Assembly: GCA_002469605.1 (NCBI GenBank)
Contig: DKMV01000253.1
Location: forward strand, 1 to 20,043
Length of the DNA: 20,043 bases
Origin: Leclercia sp. UBA7405
GTDB taxonomy: Bacteria; Pseudomonadota; Gammaproteobacteria; Enterobacterales; Enterobacteriaceae
Direction: 5' to 3'
This document shows positions 1 through 7,700 of the stretch, piece after piece; position 1 is the stretch's first letter, and each line of letters begins with the position of its first letter. Made by a program: the position numbers and the translations under genes. The notes beneath the pieces were generated by a model. It ran no database searches. It saw nothing but the letters and a program-made list of their open reading frames with translations, and had not been told where the DNA came from.

Positions 1-54
1 ATGAGACAAGAACCATTCGAGAGTCGGGTCTGTTTGCGGTTTGCCAAGCACCAT
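1..54 (-). CDS. crp: CRP, cAMP receptor protein (5' end only)
   Basis: Only the first 18 codons are in the window; the gene runs off the left edge. The reverse complement begins MVLGKPQTDPTLEWF and continues LSH, the N-terminus of enterobacterial CRP, the global cAMP-dependent transcription factor. The start codon at 54-52 is preceded on the minus strand by an AGAGGA ribosome-binding site about 8 nt upstream. It is transcribed divergently from yhfA, as in E. coli. The identity rests on this short but highly characteristic N-terminus plus the neighbouring genes. Confidence 0.95.
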   Translation of the reverse strand, partial: MVLGKPQTDPTLEWFLSH

Positions 55-83
55 GCGCTGTTATCCTCTGTTATAAGCTGTCT

Positions 84-113
84 CCAGAGTCGGGGTGGAC
101 ACCATTACTCTGG
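84..113 (-). other. Hairpin in crp 5' leader (start-proximal)
   Basis: CCAGAGT at 84-90 is the inverted repeat of ACTCTGG at 107-113, giving a 7-bp stem around a 16-nt loop, about 30 nt upstream of the crp start codon. E. coli crp has a similar CCAGAG/CTCTGG pairing here as far as I recall. No U-tract follows, so it is not a terminator. Confidence 0.45.
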
Positions 114-130
114 GGGTTGCAATCGAATTC

Positions 131-147
131 TTCCCCATTCCTGGGAA
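131..147 (-). other. Second hairpin in crp 5' leader
   Basis: TTCCC at 131-135 pairs with GGGAA at 143-147 around a 7-nt loop. It lies between the CRP site and the start-proximal hairpin, within the region expected to be transcribed as crp leader. Confidence 0.4.
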
Positions 148-177
148 GTCGGCTGGTCTGAAATTTAGCAGCCTGTA

Positions 178-199
178 ATATGTGATGTCCTCTGCATAC
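178..199. promoter_or_regulatory. CRP binding site in the crp leader
   Basis: TGTGA at 181-185, a 6-nt spacer, then CTGCA at 192-196. One half-site is perfect and the other is degenerate, as in the E. coli crp autoregulatory site, which lies in the equivalent place just downstream of the crp start. Inferred role: autoregulation of crp and the divergent promoter. Confidence 0.6.
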
Positions 200-364
200 A
201 TGCATAACGTCAATGTATTACTGTAGCATCCAGACTGTTTTAGCATAGCTTTTGCCGCCTGTCTCCTGGTGTCTCGCTTCAGCTTGATGCAGGTCGCCTT
301 CCGTTGCCAGAATTGCGGCTGGCGCGTAATCTGTCACGAAAACTGCAACGTCGGAGTAATGTGA

Positions 365-769
365 ATGCAAGCGCGAGTGAAATGGGTTGAAGGCCTGACC
401 TTCCTGGGTGAGTCAGCTTCCGGACACCAGATTTTAATGGATGGTAACTCCGGTGATAAGGCGCCAAGCCCGATGGAGATGGTGCTGATGGCGGCGGGGG
501 GATGCAGCGCCATCGACGTGGTGTCGATCCTGCAAAAAGGGCGTCATGAGGTGACCGACTGCGAAGTTAAGCTCACCTCCGAGCGCCGTGAAGAGGCGCC
601 GCGCTATTTTACCCATATCAATCTGCACTTTATCGTGACCGGTAAGGGGCTGAAAGACGCGGCGGTATCGCGTGCAGTTGACCTGTCGGCAGAGAAGTAC
701 TGCTCTGTGGCTCTGATGCTGGAAAAGGCGGTGAAGATCACCCACTCCTACGAGGTGGTCGAAGCCTGA
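365..769 (+). CDS. yhfA: OsmC family protein YhfA
   Basis: 134 residues, the usual length of enterobacterial YhfA. It belongs to the OsmC/Ohr superfamily, whose characterised members reduce organic hydroperoxides with a cysteine pair; YhfA itself has no established substrate. Visible features are the AAGGCSAIDV segment with Cys47 at the start of the central helix and Cys113 in SAEKYCSV, which occupy the positions of the two redox cysteines of the superfamily. The start is chosen from GGAG at 353-356, 8 nt before the ATG. It is divergent from crp and convergent with prkB, the arrangement seen in E. coli. Confidence 0.93.
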   Translation: MQARVKWVEGLTFLGESASGHQILMDGNSGDKAPSPMEMVLMAAGGCSAIDVVSILQKGRHEVTDCEVKLTSERREEAPRYFTHINLHFIVTGKGLKDAAVSRAVDLSAEKYCSVALMLEKAVKITHSYEVVEA

Positions 770-777
770 TGCCACGC

Positions 778-800
778 TCCGGTGGCCTTGCGCCACCGGA
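778..800. other. Hairpin between convergent yhfA and prkB
   Basis: A 9-bp perfect stem (778-786 with 792-800) around a 5-nt loop lies in the 38-nt gap between the two convergent genes. An A-tract (800-805) follows on the plus strand, so on the minus strand the T-tract precedes the stem. Neither direction has the usual U-tract after the stem. It may block 3' exonucleases or act as a weak terminator. Confidence 0.4.
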
Positions 801-807
801 AAAAACC

Positions 808-1677
808 TTATTCGATCTTTTTGCCTTCCATCAGCCGCTGCACCAGCGGTGTCATGATGAGCTCCATCGCCAGCCCCATTTTGCCCCCCGGCACCACCAG
901 CGTATTGATATGCGAAATAAAAGAGCCCTGCAGCATCGCCAGCAGCCAGGGGTAATCGATACCTTCCAGATTGCGGAAATGGATCACCACAAAGCTCTCG
1001 TCGAGGGACGGAATCGCTTTCGCCGCAAAGGGGTTCGAGGTGTCCACGGTCGGTACGCGCTGGAAGTTAATATGGGTGCGGGAGAACTGCGGGGTGAGGA
1101 AGTTAATGTAATCCTCCATGGAGCGCACCACTGAATCCATTACTGCCTCGCGGGAGTGGCCGCGCTCGCTGGTATCCCGGGTCAGTTTCTGGATCCACTC
1201 CAGGTTAACGATCGGCACCACCCCTACCAGCAGATCCACATGGCGGGCCACGTCATGCTGCGGCGTTACCACGCCTCCGTGCAGCCCTTCGTAGAAGAGG
1301 ACGTCGGTCGGTTCCGGCAGCGGCTGCCAGGGGGTAAAGGTGCCAGGCACCTGGTTCCAGGGTACCGCCTCATCGTAGGTATGCAGGTATTTTCGCGACT
1401 GCCCCTTGCCGCTCAGGCCGTACTCGATAAAAGTCTGCTCCAGCAGGCCGAAGTCGTTCGCCTCCGGGCCAAAATAGCTGATGTGTTTGCCCATATCGCG
1501 CGCCTTACGGATCGCCATATCCATCTCAGGGCGGGTGTAGCGGTGAAAGCTGTCACCTTCCACTTCAGCGGCGTGTAGATGAAGCTGGGCGAAGATCTTG
1601 CGAAACGCGAGGCTGGTGGTGGTGGTACCGGCACCACTTGAGCCCGTGACGGCAATAACCGGATGTCTGGCGGACAT
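808..1677 (-). CDS. prkB: Phosphoribulokinase-like kinase PrkB
   Basis: 289 residues, the same length as E. coli PrkB. A P-loop GSSGAGTT at residues 12-19 directly after a hydrophobic strand marks a P-loop kinase of the phosphoribulokinase/uridine kinase superfamily. Further family landmarks are the DSFHRYTR motif near residue 42 and FYEGLHGG near residue 128. Most such bacteria lack a Calvin cycle, so the real substrate is unknown; the name comes from homology. The start is supported by AGGGAG just upstream on the minus strand. It lies 30 nt downstream of yheU and is probably the last gene of a yheT-yheU-prkB transcript. Confidence 0.92.
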   Translation of the reverse strand: MSARHPVIAVTGSSGAGTTTTSLAFRKIFAQLHLHAAEVEGDSFHRYTRPEMDMAIRKARDMGKHISYFGPEANDFGLLEQTFIEYGLSGKGQSRKYLHTYDEAVPWNQVPGTFTPWQPLPEPTDVLFYEGLHGGVVTPQHDVARHVDLLVGVVPIVNLEWIQKLTRDTSERGHSREAVMDSVVRSMEDYINFLTPQFSRTHINFQRVPTVDTSNPFAAKAIPSLDESFVVIHFRNLEGIDYPWLLAMLQGSFISHINTLVVPGGKMGLAMELIMTPLVQRLMEGKKIE

Positions 1678-1707
1678 AGCAACTCCCTGAGTGGAAAGAT
1701 GGGGTGA

Positions 1708-1926
1708 TTAACCGCGGAACTGGTTGCGGGGCATGATGTTGACCGTTTCGTGCAGCTCAGACCAGACCAGCAGCACCTCGCCGCTTTGCAGCTGGCGTTT
1801 TACGTCGGCGACTTTCTGTTCGAGCGTACGTTCATGTTCACCATAATCGGTGCCTTCGCGTAACACAAAGCTTTCAATCAGACTATCCAGCGTCTCGGGG
1901 GAAAGTTCCTGCCAGGGAATCATCAT
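1708..1926 (-). CDS. yheU: YheU family protein
   Basis: 72 residues beginning [13 protein letters not shown], matching the length and start of E. coli YheU. An open frame continues 18 codons further upstream, but the internal ATG at 1926 is preferred: it gives the family length and overlaps the yheT stop by 4 nt (ATGA), a typical translationally coupled junction. The protein is small, acidic and soluble, with a [14 protein letters not shown] segment; no catalytic motif is evident and its function is unknown. It lies between yheT and prkB. Confidence 0.9.
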   Translation of the reverse strand: MMIPWQELSPETLDSLIESFVLREGTDYGEHERTLEQKVADVKRQLQSGEVLLVWSELHETVNIMPRNQFRG

Positions 1927-2945
1927 CTGTTTGGCTCCAGGTATGAGGTTAGCCAGTCCGGTATGCGCGTCTCCAGCCACATCTGCGGACGGCGCAGCGT
2001 GCCGCCGACAAAACCCACGTGGCCGCCGTGCTCGGTCAGCTGGTACTCCACGTTCGGCGGTAAAAATTCCTGCGCCGGTATGGAGTGGTGATCCATAAAG
2101 GGATCGTCTTTAGCATGGATGATAAGCGTCGGTTTGACGATCTTGCTGAGCACCGGCATGGCGCTGCACTGACGATAATAGTCGATCGCATCGGCAAAAC
2201 CGTGGATTTTGGCGGTGATCAGATCGTCGAACTCCCGCAGGCGGCGCACCTTCTTCAGCTGGCCCAGGCTCACCGGCAGCGTGTCCGGGTAGGCTTTCAG
2301 CTTGCGGGCCGCGTTGGCTTTTAGCAGGTTCAGCAGATAGCGCTGATAAACCCGGGAAAAGCCCTTTTCCATATGGTAGCTGCACTGCTCCAGCATGAAG
2401 GGGGCAGAGACGATAACGGCGGCATCCAGCGGAATATCGTTGCCCTCTTTTGCCAGCAGGCAGGCGAGCATATTGCCGCCCAGCGAATAGCCCACTGCGG
2501 CAGTAGGCGCCGGGCCGTGGGTCTCTGCTAGCCAGCGCAGGAACCAGGTGCCGTCTTCCGTTTCACCGGAGTGATAAATACGCTTCTGGCGATTAGGCTC
2601 GCCGCTGCATCCCCTGAAGTGCATGACCACCCCAAGCCAGCCGCGCGCTTTGGCCGCGTGGATAAGACCGTGGGCGTAGGGACTGTGCAGGCTGCCTTCC
2701 AGACCATGAAAGACCACCAGCCGCGGCTTGTGCTGCGCCTGAAGGGGATCTTCGCTCCAGGCGAGATCGACAAAATCATCGTCCGGCAGGTCAAGGCGCT
2801 GCCAGACGGGAGTAAAAAGCACTTTACGGCGGATGAGACGCGGCAGCATGGTCTGCAGGTGGCGGTTCGCCACGCCCCGCATGGGGATAAAATCCGCGCT
2901 CTCTTCGGGCGTAAAGTTAAATTCAGATGGGATTGTCTGTGTCAT
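1923..2945 (-). CDS. yheT: Predicted alpha/beta hydrolase YheT
   Basis: 340 residues, the normal family length. It is an alpha/beta-hydrolase of the YheT/ABHD1-3 type. Visible elements are HGLEGS (residues 80-85, oxyanion hole loop), the nucleophile elbow GYSLGG (152-157, Ser154), an acid in [10 protein letters not shown] (Asp280/281) and the catalytic His in HGGHVGF (most likely His309). It is probably a carboxylesterase or lipase acting on a short or medium acyl ester; the substrate is unknown. In E. coli this gene follows yheS; here the mdc cluster lies between them, so yheT must be read from a promoter in 2946-3235 or by antisense-side readthrough. Confidence 0.92.
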   Translation of the reverse strand: MTQTIPSEFNFTPEESADFIPMRGVANRHLQTMLPRLIRRKVLFTPVWQRLDLPDDDFVDLAWSEDPLQAQHKPRLVVFHGLEGSLHSPYAHGLIHAAKARGWLGVVMHFRGCSGEPNRQKRIYHSGETEDGTWFLRWLAETHGPAPTAAVGYSLGGNMLACLLAKEGNDIPLDAAVIVSAPFMLEQCSYHMEKGFSRVYQRYLLNLLKANAARKLKAYPDTLPVSLGQLKKVRRLREFDDLITAKIHGFADAIDYYRQCSAMPVLSKIVKPTLIIHAKDDPFMDHHSIPAQEFLPPNVEYQLTEHGGHVGFVGGTLRRPQMWLETRIPDWLTSYLEPNR

Positions 2946-3085
2946 AACGGTGTGATGCTAATTCTTGTCAATCACTTACTATACCTTTCCAGGCGCCTCC
3001 TGTTTATAAAAACAAGGAATATAGGCTTCTCCTTTTACCGTCTTACTCCTCTGATTTTCTGCCCATAGCCCTTTAGTGGCAGCTC

Positions 3086-3107
3086 TTAATTGATCTCGAT
3101 CACATTT
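3086..3107. promoter_or_regulatory. CRP binding site upstream of mdcA
   Basis: The 22-bp site has ATTGA at 3089-3093, spacer TCTCGA at 3094-3099 and TCACA at 3100-3104, flanked by TTT. The core TGATCTCGATCA is a near-perfect palindrome and the right half is consensus. The centre is about 140 nt upstream of the mdcA start. It suggests cAMP-CRP control (catabolite repression) of malonate use, though the site could also affect yheT. Confidence 0.65.
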
Positions 3108-3183
3108 AGTTACCTTCTTTATTACTCTGAAGCTAACGATTCTACGCCAGGCTTAATTGATGCCTTTATCACCAGGGTGCAGA

Positions 3184-3200
3184 CTTATCCCAACGTTAAG
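3184..3200 (+). promoter_or_regulatory. Possible MdcR (LysR-type) operator
   Basis: CTTA at 3184-3187 and TAAG at 3197-3200 form an inverted repeat containing a T-N11-A core, the general LysR-family binding pattern. It lies 36 nt before the mdcA start. The assignment to MdcR is inference from position and pattern only. Confidence 0.25.
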
Positions 3201-3235
3201 CAAATCAAAAGATGTGCTGAATCAGGAGGTTAACA

Positions 3236-4891
3236 ATGTTATCAGGGCAAACGCCAGCCCGGAACTGGAACACTCGTCGCACTGAAAAAGCGCGTCGCCT
3301 GGCTTCCGTACCGGTGCAGGGCAAAGTACTGCCAACCGGCGACCTTGTCGCCATGCTGGAAAAACTGATCGCCCCAGGCGACAAGGTCGTACTGGAAGGT
3401 AATAACCAGAAACAGGCGGACTTTCTCTCCCGTTCGCTGGCCGAGGTGAATCCGCAGGTCGTTCACGATCTGCACATGATTATGCCGAGCGTAGGCCGCA
3501 GCGAACACCTGGATATTTTCGAAAAGGGCATCGCCCGCAAGCTTGATTTCTCCTTCTCCGGTACCCAGAGCCTGCGTATTTCACAGCTGCTGGAAGACGG
3601 GCAGCTGGAAATCGGCGCGATCCACACCTACATCGAGCTCTACTCGCGCCTGTATGTCGATCTTTCGCCGAACGTGGCGCTGATCGCCGGCTTTAAAGCG
3701 GACCGTAAAGGCAACCTTTATACCGGTGCCAGCACCGAGGATACCCCGGCGCTGGTAGAAGCCGCCGCCTTCCACGACGGCATCGTCATCGCTCAGGTGA
3801 ACGAGCTGGTGGACGACGAATGTGACCTGCCGCGCGTGGATATCCCCGGCTCGTGGATTGATTTCGTGGTGGTGGCCGACAAGCCTTTCTTCATTGAACC
3901 GCTGTTTACCCGTGACCCGCGCCTGATCAAACAGGAACACATCCTGATGGCGATGATGGCCATTAAAGGCATCTACGCGGAACACCAGGTGCAGTCCCTG
4001 AACCACGGTATCGGCTTTAATACTGCTGCCATCGAGCTGCTGCTGCCGACCTACGGCGAACAGCTGGGTCTGAAGGGTAAAATTTGTAAACACTGGACCC
4101 TGAACCCGCATCCGACGCTGATCCCGGCGATTGAAAGCGGCTGGGTTGAGAGCGTGCACTGCTTCGGCGGCGAGCTGGGGATGGAAGAGTACATCCGCGC
4201 CCGTCCGGACATCTTCTTTACCGGTGCCGACGGCTCCATGCGCTCTAACCGCGCCTTCTGCCAGCTGGCAGGCCAGTACGCGGTGGATATGTTCATCGGC
4301 TCTACGCTGCAGGTAGATGGCTATGCCAACTCCTCAACCGTAACCCGCGGCCGTCTTTCCGGCTTCGGTGGGGCGCCAAACATGGGCCATGACCCGCACG
4401 GTCGTCGTCATGCGACTCCGGCCTGGCTGAACATGATCACCGAACCGGATCCAATGCAGCGCGGTAAAAAACTGGTGGTGCAGATGGTCGAAACCTTCCA
4501 GGCGGGCGTGAAACCGACCTTCGTGGAAAAACTCGACGCCGTCGACGTGGCGAAAGCCTCCGGTATGCCGCTGGCACCGGTCATGATCTATGGCGATGAC
4601 GTCACCCACGTGCTGACGGAAGAGGGGATTGCTTACCTCTATCGCGCGAAAGATCTTGAGGAGCGCCGCGCAATGGTCGCTGCCGTTGCAGGGATCACCG
4701 ATATCGGTCTGGGCGTTGACGCCAAACGCGTCGCCGAGCTGCGCCAGAGTGGCAAAGTGGTCTACCCGGAAGATATGGGTATTCGCCGCACCGACGCCAC
4801 CCGCTCACTGCTGGCCGCGGGCAGCGTCTCCGACCTGGTTGAATGGTCGGGCGGTCTGTACAACCCACCTGCGAAATTCCGGAGCTGGTAA
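3236..4891 (+). CDS. mdcA: Malonate decarboxylase alpha subunit (acetyl-ACP:malonate ACP transferase)
   Basis: 551 residues, the length of Klebsiella MdcA. It belongs to the CoA-transferase-like superfamily and swaps malonate for acetate on the enzyme's own acyl carrier protein MdcC, giving malonyl-ACP and free acetate. Recognisable segments include the N-terminal NWNTRRTEKARRL, LEGNNQKQADFLSR near residue 53, HGIGFNTAAIELLLPTYGE around 257-275 and CFGGELGMEEYIRARPDIFF around 309-328. The start has an ideal AGGAGG 6 nt upstream. It is the first gene of the operon, and its stop overlaps the mdcB start by one base (TAATG). The protein is cytoplasmic and part of the MdcACDE complex. Confidence 0.96.
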   Translation: MLSGQTPARNWNTRRTEKARRLASVPVQGKVLPTGDLVAMLEKLIAPGDKVVLEGNNQKQADFLSRSLAEVNPQVVHDLHMIMPSVGRSEHLDIFEKGIARKLDFSFSGTQSLRISQLLEDGQLEIGAIHTYIELYSRLYVDLSPNVALIAGFKADRKGNLYTGASTEDTPALVEAAAFHDGIVIAQVNELVDDECDLPRVDIPGSWIDFVVVADKPFFIEPLFTRDPRLIKQEHILMAMMAIKGIYAEHQVQSLNHGIGFNTAAIELLLPTYGEQLGLKGKICKHWTLNPHPTLIPAIESGWVESVHCFGGELGMEEYIRARPDIFFTGADGSMRSNRAFCQLAGQYAVDMFIGSTLQVDGYANSSTVTRGRLSGFGGAPNMGHDPHGRRHATPAWLNMITEPDPMQRGKKLVVQMVETFQAGVKPTFVEKLDAVDVAKASGMPLAPVMIYGDDVTHVLTEEGIAYLYRAKDLEERRAMVAAVAGITDIGLGVDAKRVAELRQSGKVVYPEDMGIRRTDATRSLLAAGSVSDLVEWSGGLYNPPAKFRSW

Positions 4892-5748
4892 TGAAACTTC
4901 TGCCACAGATTCAGGTTGAAGGCGGTGCCGAATGGCTGGCGCGAGCCGCCACGCAGTGTCTGATTGACGAAGCGCGACTTAGCCCAAAACCCGGTCTGGT
5001 GGACAGTCGGGGGAACGGCGCGCACCAGGATTTATCCCTCGCGCTGATGGAGCGTTCGGCGCACAGCCTGACCCCCACGTTTCAGGCACTGGCGCTGCAA
5101 AGCTGGTTGCGTCCTGCCGACATTGCACTGCGGCAAACCGTCGGGCGTCTCGGCCGCGAAGGCGAACAGCAGATGATGGCGGTAACCGGCGGGGTCAATA
5201 CCCACCGGGGCGCAATCTGGGCGCTGGGGCTTCTGGTCAGCGCCGCGGCGATGCTTGGCGGCAGCGCGAAAGCGCAAGCGATAGCCGACACCGCCGCGCA
5301 GCTGGCAATGCTGCCAGATGACGCTGCGCCGAAAGTTTTCAGCAAAGGGCAGCGCGCCACCCAGCGTTATCGGGTGCCGGGGGCGCGTGAAGAGGCGCAG
5401 CAGGCATTTCCGCACATTATGCAGCGGGCACTGCCGCAGCTTCGTCTGAGCCGTCTTAACGGCAGTGGCGAAGCCCATGCCCGGCTCGATGCGCTGATGG
5501 CGATCATGACCTCGTTAACCGATACCTGCGTGCTTTCCCGCGCCGGTATGGAGGGGTTAGACGCCATGCAGGACGGGGCCCGGGCGGTATTAGCCGCCGG
5601 TGGCACCGCGCATCCTAAGGGGCAACGCGCGCTCGCGGTATTAGATAAACAGATGCTCTTGCTCAATGCCTCTCCAGGCGGCGCGGCTGACCTGCTTGCC
5701 GCCACGCTGTTCCTTGACCGCATCGAGACGCCTTACTTAGCGAATTAA
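4891..5748 (+). CDS. mdcB: Triphosphoribosyl-dephospho-CoA synthase MdcB
   Basis: 285 residues from the ATG at 4891. An upstream in-frame ATG at 4843 would overlap mdcA by 49 nt and adds residues that look like frame-shadow, so the TAATG junction is preferred. It is a CitG/MdcB family enzyme that condenses ATP with 3'-dephospho-CoA, releasing adenine and forming the 2'-(5''-triphosphoribosyl)-3'-dephospho-CoA precursor of the ACP prosthetic group. Family landmarks are SPKPGLVDSRGNGAHQDL (31-48) and TGGVNTHRGAIWALGLL (99-115). Its product is used by MdcG. It lies between two structural subunit genes, as in Klebsiella. Confidence 0.94.
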   Translation: MKLLPQIQVEGGAEWLARAATQCLIDEARLSPKPGLVDSRGNGAHQDLSLALMERSAHSLTPTFQALALQSWLRPADIALRQTVGRLGREGEQQMMAVTGGVNTHRGAIWALGLLVSAAAMLGGSAKAQAIADTAAQLAMLPDDAAPKVFSKGQRATQRYRVPGAREEAQQAFPHIMQRALPQLRLSRLNGSGEAHARLDALMAIMTSLTDTCVLSRAGMEGLDAMQDGARAVLAAGGTAHPKGQRALAVLDKQMLLLNASPGGAADLLAATLFLDRIETPYLAN

Positions 5749-5757
5749 GAGGATGTT

Positions 5758-6057
5758 ATGGAAAAAATTACATTAACCCTGCCCGCCGGCCGTACCTCAA
5801 ACGGCAAAGCGCTGGCCGGCGTTGTTGGCTCCGGGGATATGGAGGTGTTATTCACCGCCGACCAGGGCCAGACATTGAACGTTGAGATTACTACGTCCGT
5901 TGATAACAGCCGTAGCCGCTGGGACGCATTGTTTAACCGTATTCAGACCGTCAGCAGCCTGCCTGCCGGCACGTTAACCATTCACGACTTTGGCGCGACA
6001 CCCGGCGTGGCACGCATTCGTATTGAACAGGTCTTCGAAGAGGTGAGCTATGCGTGA
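5758..6057 (+). CDS. mdcC: Malonate decarboxylase acyl carrier protein (delta subunit)
   Basis: 99 residues. It carries the covalently bound phosphoribosyl-dephospho-CoA group that holds the acetyl or malonyl thioester. The attachment residue is Ser25 in GVVGSGDMEV, matching the serine identified in the Klebsiella protein. It is not related in sequence to fatty-acid ACP, but resembles the citrate lyase gamma chain in role. AGAGGA at 5748-5753 precedes the start, 9 nt after the mdcB stop. Its end overlaps mdcD by 8 nt, suggesting coupled translation of the structural subunits. Confidence 0.95.
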   Translation: MEKITLTLPAGRTSNGKALAGVVGSGDMEVLFTADQGQTLNVEITTSVDNSRSRWDALFNRIQTVSSLPAGTLTIHDFGATPGVARIRIEQVFEEVSYA

Positions 6058-6883
6058 TGATCGTAGTTTTATCGAACTGAAAGCGCGCCAGCGTGCGCAG
6101 GCGCTGCTGGACGAGGGCAGCTATCGCGAGCTGCTGGATCCTTTTGAAGGCATCGTCTCTCCGTGGCTTGGGCCGCAGGGGATCGTGCCGCAGTCAGATG
6201 ACGGCATGGTAGTGGCGAAAGGCACTATTAACGGCAAACCTGCGGTAGTGGTCGCCATCGAAGGCGCCTTCCAGGGCGGCAGCATGGGTGAAGTGTCCGG
6301 CGCCAAAATGGCGGCTGCGCTGGAGCTGGCGGCGGAAGATAACCGCAACGGCATTCCGACCCAGGCGGTACTTAGCCTCGAAACCGGCGGCGTGCGTCTG
6401 CAGGAGGCCAACCTCGGCCTGGCGGCGATTGCCGATATTCACGCGGCGATTGTCGATCTGCGCCGCTATACCCCGGTTGTCGGCATTGTGGCCGGTACGG
6501 TGGGCTGCTTCGGCGGGATGTCCATCGCCGCGGCCCTGTGCAGCTACCTCATCGTTACTCGTGAGGCGCGTCTGGGGCTGAACGGCCCGCAGGTTATCGA
6601 GCAGGAAGCGGGTATTGAAGAGTATGACTCCCGCGACCGTCCGTTTATCTGGAGCATGACCGGCGGCGAAATTCGCTATGAAAGCGGGCTGGTGGATGCG
6701 CTGGTAGGCGACGGCGTGAACGCGGTGAAAGCGGCGGTAAACGAGGCTATTGCCAAAGGCGTGCCGGCGAAACACCGTACCGACAATTACGACTGGTATC
6801 TCGAGCGTCTGACTAATTTTGACACCCGCAAACAGGCGGATACCGAACAGATTCACGCGCTCTTTGCCCGGGAGGTGAAATGA
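6050..6883 (+). CDS. mdcD: Malonate decarboxylase beta subunit (malonyl-ACP decarboxylase)
   Basis: 277 residues with the carboxyltransferase (crotonase-like) fold. With MdcE it decarboxylates malonyl-S-ACP to acetyl-S-ACP and CO2. Visible family features are IEGAFQGGSMGEVSGAKM (70-87) and the glycine-rich GTVGCFGGMSIAAALCSYL (149-167), which shape the thioester-binding oxyanion site. The start overlaps the mdcC stop by 8 nt and uses AGGTGA at 6041-6046. The end overlaps mdcE by 4 nt (ATGA). The tight overlaps fit equal synthesis of complex subunits. Confidence 0.95.
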   Translation: MRDDRSFIELKARQRAQALLDEGSYRELLDPFEGIVSPWLGPQGIVPQSDDGMVVAKGTINGKPAVVVAIEGAFQGGSMGEVSGAKMAAALELAAEDNRNGIPTQAVLSLETGGVRLQEANLGLAAIADIHAAIVDLRRYTPVVGIVAGTVGCFGGMSIAAALCSYLIVTREARLGLNGPQVIEQEAGIEEYDSRDRPFIWSMTGGEIRYESGLVDALVGDGVNAVKAAVNEAIAKGVPAKHRTDNYDWYLERLTNFDTRKQADTEQIHALFAREVK

Positions 6884-7683
6884 TGAGTACTTCAATTAGC
6901 CGTGGCGAACTATGGCTGGAAACCCTTGCGCCAAATGCAAAACGTCTGGAAGGGCTATGCCCTTCCGTACAGGCGGCGGATGGCGAGCTGAACGGTGAGA
7001 CAGTGCGCTTTGTGGCGGTAGTGCCAGATGCGAACAACCACTTCCCACGTGCCGCACGAGGCGAAGTCGGCCTGCTCGAGGGCTGGACCCTGGCCAAAGT
7101 GGTAAGCGAAACCGTTGCTGCCGACGCGGACAAAGCCGTCAAACGCCCGATTGTGGCGGTGATTGACGTGCCGAGCCAGGCTTACGGCCGACGCGAAGAG
7201 GCCTTTGGTATTCACCAGGCGCTGGCGGGTGCCGCTGCGGCCTATGCCAATGCGCGTCTGGCCGGTCACCCGGTGATCGGGCTTATCGTCGGGAAAGCGA
7301 TGTCAGGGGCATTTCTGGCCCACGGCTATCAGGCTAACCGGCTGATCGCCTTTAACGACCAGGGCGTGCTGATCCACGCGATGGGGAAAGAGTCCGCCGC
7401 GCGCATCACGCTTCGCACCGTCGACGCGCTGGAAAAACTGGCGGCAACTATTCCGCCGATGGCGTATGACATCAGTAACTACGCCACCCTGGGGCTGCTG
7501 GAAAACCTGCTGGATATCAGCAATCCGGACGCACCTTCATCCATCGATCTGGCGCTGGTAAAAACCACGTTACAACAGGCCATTGATGACGCTCGCCGGG
7601 ATCCGACGCTGAAAAGCCGTCTGGGTGCCGACAATCGTCACAGCTCGGCGCTCGTACGCGAACGTATGCGAGCCAGCTGGTAA
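6880..7683 (+). CDS. mdcE: Malonate decarboxylase gamma subunit (codecarboxylase)
   Basis: 267 residues, starting in the ATGATG at 6880; the second ATG at 6883 is an equal alternative. GGAGG at 6871-6875 serves as ribosome-binding site. It is a carboxyltransferase-fold partner of MdcD. Visible features are AVIDVPSQAYGRREEAFGIH (93-112) and VGKAMSGAFLAHGYQANRLIAF (137-158), the latter resembling the acyl-CoA carboxylase alpha-type oxyanion segment. It is the last gene before a 122-nt gap with a strong hairpin, so the enzyme subunits form one block separate from transporter and accessory genes. Confidence 0.94.
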   Translation: MMSTSISRGELWLETLAPNAKRLEGLCPSVQAADGELNGETVRFVAVVPDANNHFPRAARGEVGLLEGWTLAKVVSETVAADADKAVKRPIVAVIDVPSQAYGRREEAFGIHQALAGAAAAYANARLAGHPVIGLIVGKAMSGAFLAHGYQANRLIAFNDQGVLIHAMGKESAARITLRTVDALEKLAATIPPMAYDISNYATLGLLENLLDISNPDAPSSIDLALVKTTLQQAIDDARRDPTLKSRLGADNRHSSALVRERMRASW

Positions 7684-7700
7684 TACAAGACAAGACCTGC

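Larger units (their letters stand above)
55..364. promoter_or_regulatory. crp/yhfA divergent control region and crp leader
   Basis: This 310-nt region has no gene. It holds the long untranslated leader of crp (minus strand) and the upstream region of yhfA (plus strand). A CRP-like site lies inside it (178-199), which fits the known autoregulation of crp and the CRP-dependent divergent transcript in E. coli. A plausible crp -10 element is TATGCT on the minus strand (247-242), which would place the start near 235 and the CRP site about +46; its -35 is poor. Two hairpins occur in the transcribed leader. The yhfA ribosome-binding site is GGAG at 353-356. Confidence 0.7.
2946..3235. promoter_or_regulatory. 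Divergent yheT / mdcA control region
   Basis: This 290-nt region has no gene and separates yheT (minus) from mdcA (plus). It contains a strong CRP site, two short dyads of 4+9+4 form (3149-3165 and 3184-3200) that could be LysR-type operators, and the mdcA ribosome-binding site AGGAGG at 3224-3229. On the yheT side TATAGT on the minus strand (2983-2978) is a possible -10 element without a convincing -35. No strong sigma-70 promoter is visible for mdcA, which fits an activator-dependent operon. Confidence 0.6.

Noticed and set aside
2966..2971. Perfect TTGACA on the minus strand before yheT as a -35
   Set aside because: A properly spaced -10 would fall on the yheT start codon, placing transcription start inside the gene.
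2952..2975. GTGAT ... ATCAC as a second CRP site near yheT
   Set aside because: The half-sites are separated by 14 nt instead of the spacing required for CRP.
3581..4159. Open frame of 192 codons opposite mdcA
   Set aside because: Antisense shadow of a clear mdcA; no independent start signals.
6194..6895. Open frame of 233 codons on the minus strand opposite mdcD
   Set aside because: Shadow of mdcD; composition rich in His/Arg/Gln typical of antisense translation, with no recognisable domain.
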